Shown here one piece after another: positions 11,765 through 13,729 of a stretch of DNA of 13,729 bases. The notes beneath the pieces are model-generated. The model did no database searches, was not told the origin of the DNA, and saw only the letters and a list, made by a program, of their open reading frames with translations. Every line of letters begins with the position of its first letter. Position 1 is the first letter of the stretch. The position numbers and the translations under genes are program-made. Source of the stretch: Candidatus Omnitrophota bacterium (GTDB lineage Bacteria; Omnitrophota; Gorgyraeia; Tantalellales; Tantalellaceae); assembly GCA_028717825.1 (NCBI GenBank), contig JAQUNB010000002.1:1-13729 (forward strand), given 5' to 3'.

Positions 11765-13729
11765 TTATTCCGGTTTTTTATAAAGTTCCATTTTAATGGA
11801 ACTGCCGGTAAATTCTTTTAAATTTTGCCTTTTAACTGCTTGTAATGATAGAACTTCATCTGTACTTGCGCCCTTCACTTCTTGAGTATCGCCCTCCTTC
11901 GATACTTTCGTATCTCCAACCTTCCCGTATCCCTCTATCATAAATGTCCCGATATTTTCATAAAGCCCTGTTTCATTTGTTTTTACTCCCATCATATTTT
12001 TAAGAACCGCCAACACTTCTTCACTGGATAGGTCGGGGTTCTCTTCCAAGACAAGAGCCGCCACCCCCGCGACAAAAGCGGCGGAGAAAGACGTCCCGGC
12101 TTCTTTTTCGTCTCCGGTTGTTACCGTTACAACATCCCATGGCGCGAGAAGATCCAGTTCGCTGCCGTAATTGCTCCATGCGGACATGGTACCATCAGAA
12201 TTAGCTGAACCGACTGTTATGACGTTATCATTGGCAGCCAAGCTAGCATCAAGTATCTCGGTAGAAGAATTACCGGCCGCGGCTATAAGTATTACATCTT
12301 TGCTAACGGCATAATCAATAGCCTTATTGACGGGCTCTGAAGTCGGGAAAAGACTAAAAGGCATCACTATGATACGCGCCCCGTTATCAACCGCGTATTT
12401 TATAGCGTTGGCCACAACTTCCGAAGAAGTGTTCCCAAAATCATCAAAAACTTTTAAGGCCATGATGTCAGATTGAGGTGCCACGCCATCGCCATCCGGT
12501 CCAACTATTATACTGGCAGTTTCGGTGCCATGCCCCGATACATCAGTATAATCTTCATCGCTTGTGTAATCAAAAATATTTGACCCGGCGAAATCATACC
12601 CATCCGTTACATTAATATCAAGCTTTGTTTCATCAATGCCCGTATCAAGTATCGCAATAGTTACCCCGACACCCGTTGATACTCCCTGCAGAGAATCAAG
12701 CATGTCATATAAATGGCCTACGTTAATGTAAGGGGTACTGTTATCTACAACATTTTGTTCGGATTCTACGACATACAAGTCTGCCGCAGGCACTCCTCCC
12801 GTAGGATATTCAACAGGCGACGGCGGATAATTACCCAATTCCGGTTTATCTGTCGGTTCCGTTATCAAAGTAGCTGAATTCCAATCAACTGTTGGGTTTA
12901 AGGGATCCGATGTGTTGTCAAACTGGTATAAAACCCAATTTTCACCGCTCCAAGACGTAGGAGCTTCTACCACAATACCGCCAAGTTCCGGATATTCATC
13001 CCAATAATACCAAAAAGTCCTATTGCTTTCAGAGGCATCAATAGTTTTTCTAAGATGATACTCACCACTTATTATTTCAAATTCATAAGTATCGCCGGCA
13101 GCATCGACTTTTCGGAATCCTATCTCATTTGCCGGATCATCCTTATAGTTGATACTGTAATTATGGTAAAAATAGTTGGTTGTACCAGCATAAGCACCTG
13201 TTTCGGTAACTTGGGCTTTCAGATCAGTCCCCTGGTAGTATGCCAAATATGTAAAGGATGTCGTGCTGTCGGGCAATATTTTCATGTAAATACGGCCGTA
13301 ATCGTCGGAGGTATCGGTTGGCGTACTTGTGCCATAGAAGTTTTCGTTATAGTACTGATAAACCGTACCCGCCGCATCACTACCCTGTGCAACCAGCAGA
13401 GTTTTTGTAGCCATGCGATTATTAGCATCGATGTAATACGTATACTCCGCCTCGAGATCCGTCTTCTTTACAAGTTTCCCCGTCGCATCATACTCGTACG
13501 TCACCTGCAGTACTCCCGCCGCTGTGTATTCTTTTACATATTTCGGTTGGTCTGCGCTAAAATATTCCGTAAATGTCTTGTACGTCCCGTCTGCGTTTGT
13601 CTGTATGCTCAAATACCCGTATTCGCTTGTCGTCCCGACGTTGTGTATTGCCTGGTCCGTATACTCTAGTATCGTCCCTGCCGGTAACCCGCTATCCGCG
13701 ACTAACAGTTTCTTAGTCTCCATCCTCCC
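11765..13729 (-). CDS. Large repeat protein with C-terminal subtilisin-type (S8) protease (5' partial)
   Basis: The frame is open at the right window edge and gives 654 residues. Numbering from the internal Met at 13723, residues 1-103 and 104-~206 are two copies of a Tyr/Asp-rich repeat ('RMETKKLLVADS' and 'RMATKTLLVAQG'). They include 'YEYDATGKLVKKT' (76-88), resembling YD/RHS-type repeats. A linker follows (about 210-345). The protease then shows the catalytic triad: Asp360 in 'VTIAILDTGID', His398 in 'SGHGTETA', Ser545 in 'GTSFSAAFVAG', and the oxyanion Asn485 in 'AAAGNSS'. So the domain looks active, though GHGTETA and the missing Pro after GTSFSA are variants. The last ~50 residues are polar with no sorting signal. 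It is probably secreted or surface-bound, but the N-terminus is outside the window. Classical Rhs core motifs were not seen. Confidence 0.85.
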   Translation of the reverse strand, partial: GRMETKKLLVADSGLPAGTILEYTDQAIHNVGTTSEYGYLSIQTNADGTYKTFTEYFSADQPKYVKEYTAAGVLQVTYEYDATGKLVKKTDLEAEYTYYIDANNRMATKTLLVAQGSDAAGTVYQYYNENFYGTSTPTDTSDDYGRIYMKILPDSTTSFTYLAYYQGTDLKAQVTETGAYAGTTNYFYHNYSINYKDDPANEIGFRKVDAAGDTYEFEIISGEYHLRKTIDASESNRTFWYYWDEYPELGGIVVEAPTSWSGENWVLYQFDNTSDPLNPTVDWNSATLITEPTDKPELGNYPPSPVEYPTGGVPAADLYVVESEQNVVDNSTPYINVGHLYDMLDSLQGVSTGVGVTIAILDTGIDETKLDINVTDGYDFAGSNIFDYTSDEDYTDVSGHGTETASIIVGPDGDGVAPQSDIMALKVFDDFGNTSSEVVANAIKYAVDNGARIIVMPFSLFPTSEPVNKAIDYAVSKDVILIAAAGNSSTEILDASLAANDNVITVGSANSDGTMSAWSNYGSELDLLAPWDVVTVTTGDEKEAGTSFSAAFVAGVAALVLEENPDLSSEEVLAVLKNMMGVKTNETGLYENIGTFMIEGYGKVGDTKVSKEGDTQEVKGASTDEVLSLQAVKRQNLKEFTGSSIKMELYKKPE
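13106..13723 (-). repeat. Two ~103-codon repeats in the subtilase-type gene
   Basis: The repeat unit starts at 13723 ('METKKLLVAD') and again at 13414 ('MATKTLLVAQ'), a period of 309 bases. Protein similarity is clear at the unit start ('LLVA', 'AGT', 'Y.Y') and fades toward the end of the second unit. The residue before each Met is Arg, so the array very likely continues beyond the window edge. Confidence 0.7.

Noticed and set aside
13055..13669. Plus-strand 204-residue frame opposite the repeat-subtilase gene
   Set aside because: Cys/Ile/Arg-rich translation without a recognisable domain, opposite a gene with clear repeat and protease motifs.
1..13729. Prophage, transposase or integrase gene
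   Set aside because: None of the supported proteins belongs to these families; only the att-like tRNA duplication hints at past mobility.

Overview
The window (13,729 bases, moderate-to-low GC by eye) looks like chromosomal DNA from a bacterium with a two-membrane envelope. Evidence is an LptE-like lipoprotein, a BamD-like TPR protein, an AsmA-like protein and a murein gene (murI). Gene style, class I two-subunit fumarase, paired PilZ proteins and many small palindromic repeats would fit an uncultured lineage such as Omnitrophota or a relative. That placement is inference; no rRNA or marker here fixes it.

Layout. (1) 1-271: 3' end of a probable APC-type amino-acid permease, cut by the window edge. 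(2) 272-1715: no protein gene. It holds three tRNA genes, Pro(UGG), Leu(UAG) and Arg(UCU), with a good sigma70-type promoter before tRNA-Pro. The rest is packed with inverted repeats: one dispersed-type palindromic element, two long low-complexity inverted repeats made of short recurring words, and a chain of hairpins, one of which copies the 3' end of tRNA-Arg. (3) 1716-4268, + strand: a four-helix DUF4239 membrane protein and an AsmA-like envelope protein. (4) 4240-8865, - strand: a tight run holA, murI, fumarase alpha, fumarase beta, rph, rdgB, with overlaps or short gaps except about 100 nt before rph. (5) 8970-10467, - strand: bamD-like and lptE-like genes with a promoter upstream and a terminator downstream. 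(6) 10617-11717, - strand: two PilZ paralogues, each with its own -10 element, separated by a strong hairpin. (7) 11765-13729, - strand: the C-terminal part of a large secreted-type protein with ~103-residue YD-like repeats followed by a complete subtilisin-type (S8) protease domain, open at the window edge.

How it works together. Regions 4 and 5 are housekeeping: outer-membrane assembly (BamD, LptE), replication clamp loading (HolA), D-glutamate supply (MurI), RNA 3'-end maturation (Rph), nucleotide-pool cleaning (RdgB) and one central-carbon enzyme (fumarase) embedded among them. Rph acts on tRNA 3' ends, but the three tRNAs here already encode CCA. The PilZ pair next to the repeat-protease gene hints at cyclic-di-GMP control of a surface protein; this is a hypothesis from proximity only. 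No CRISPR array, integrase, transposase or phage gene is visible. The most unusual parts are the hairpin-dense tRNA locus and the repeat/subtilase protein.
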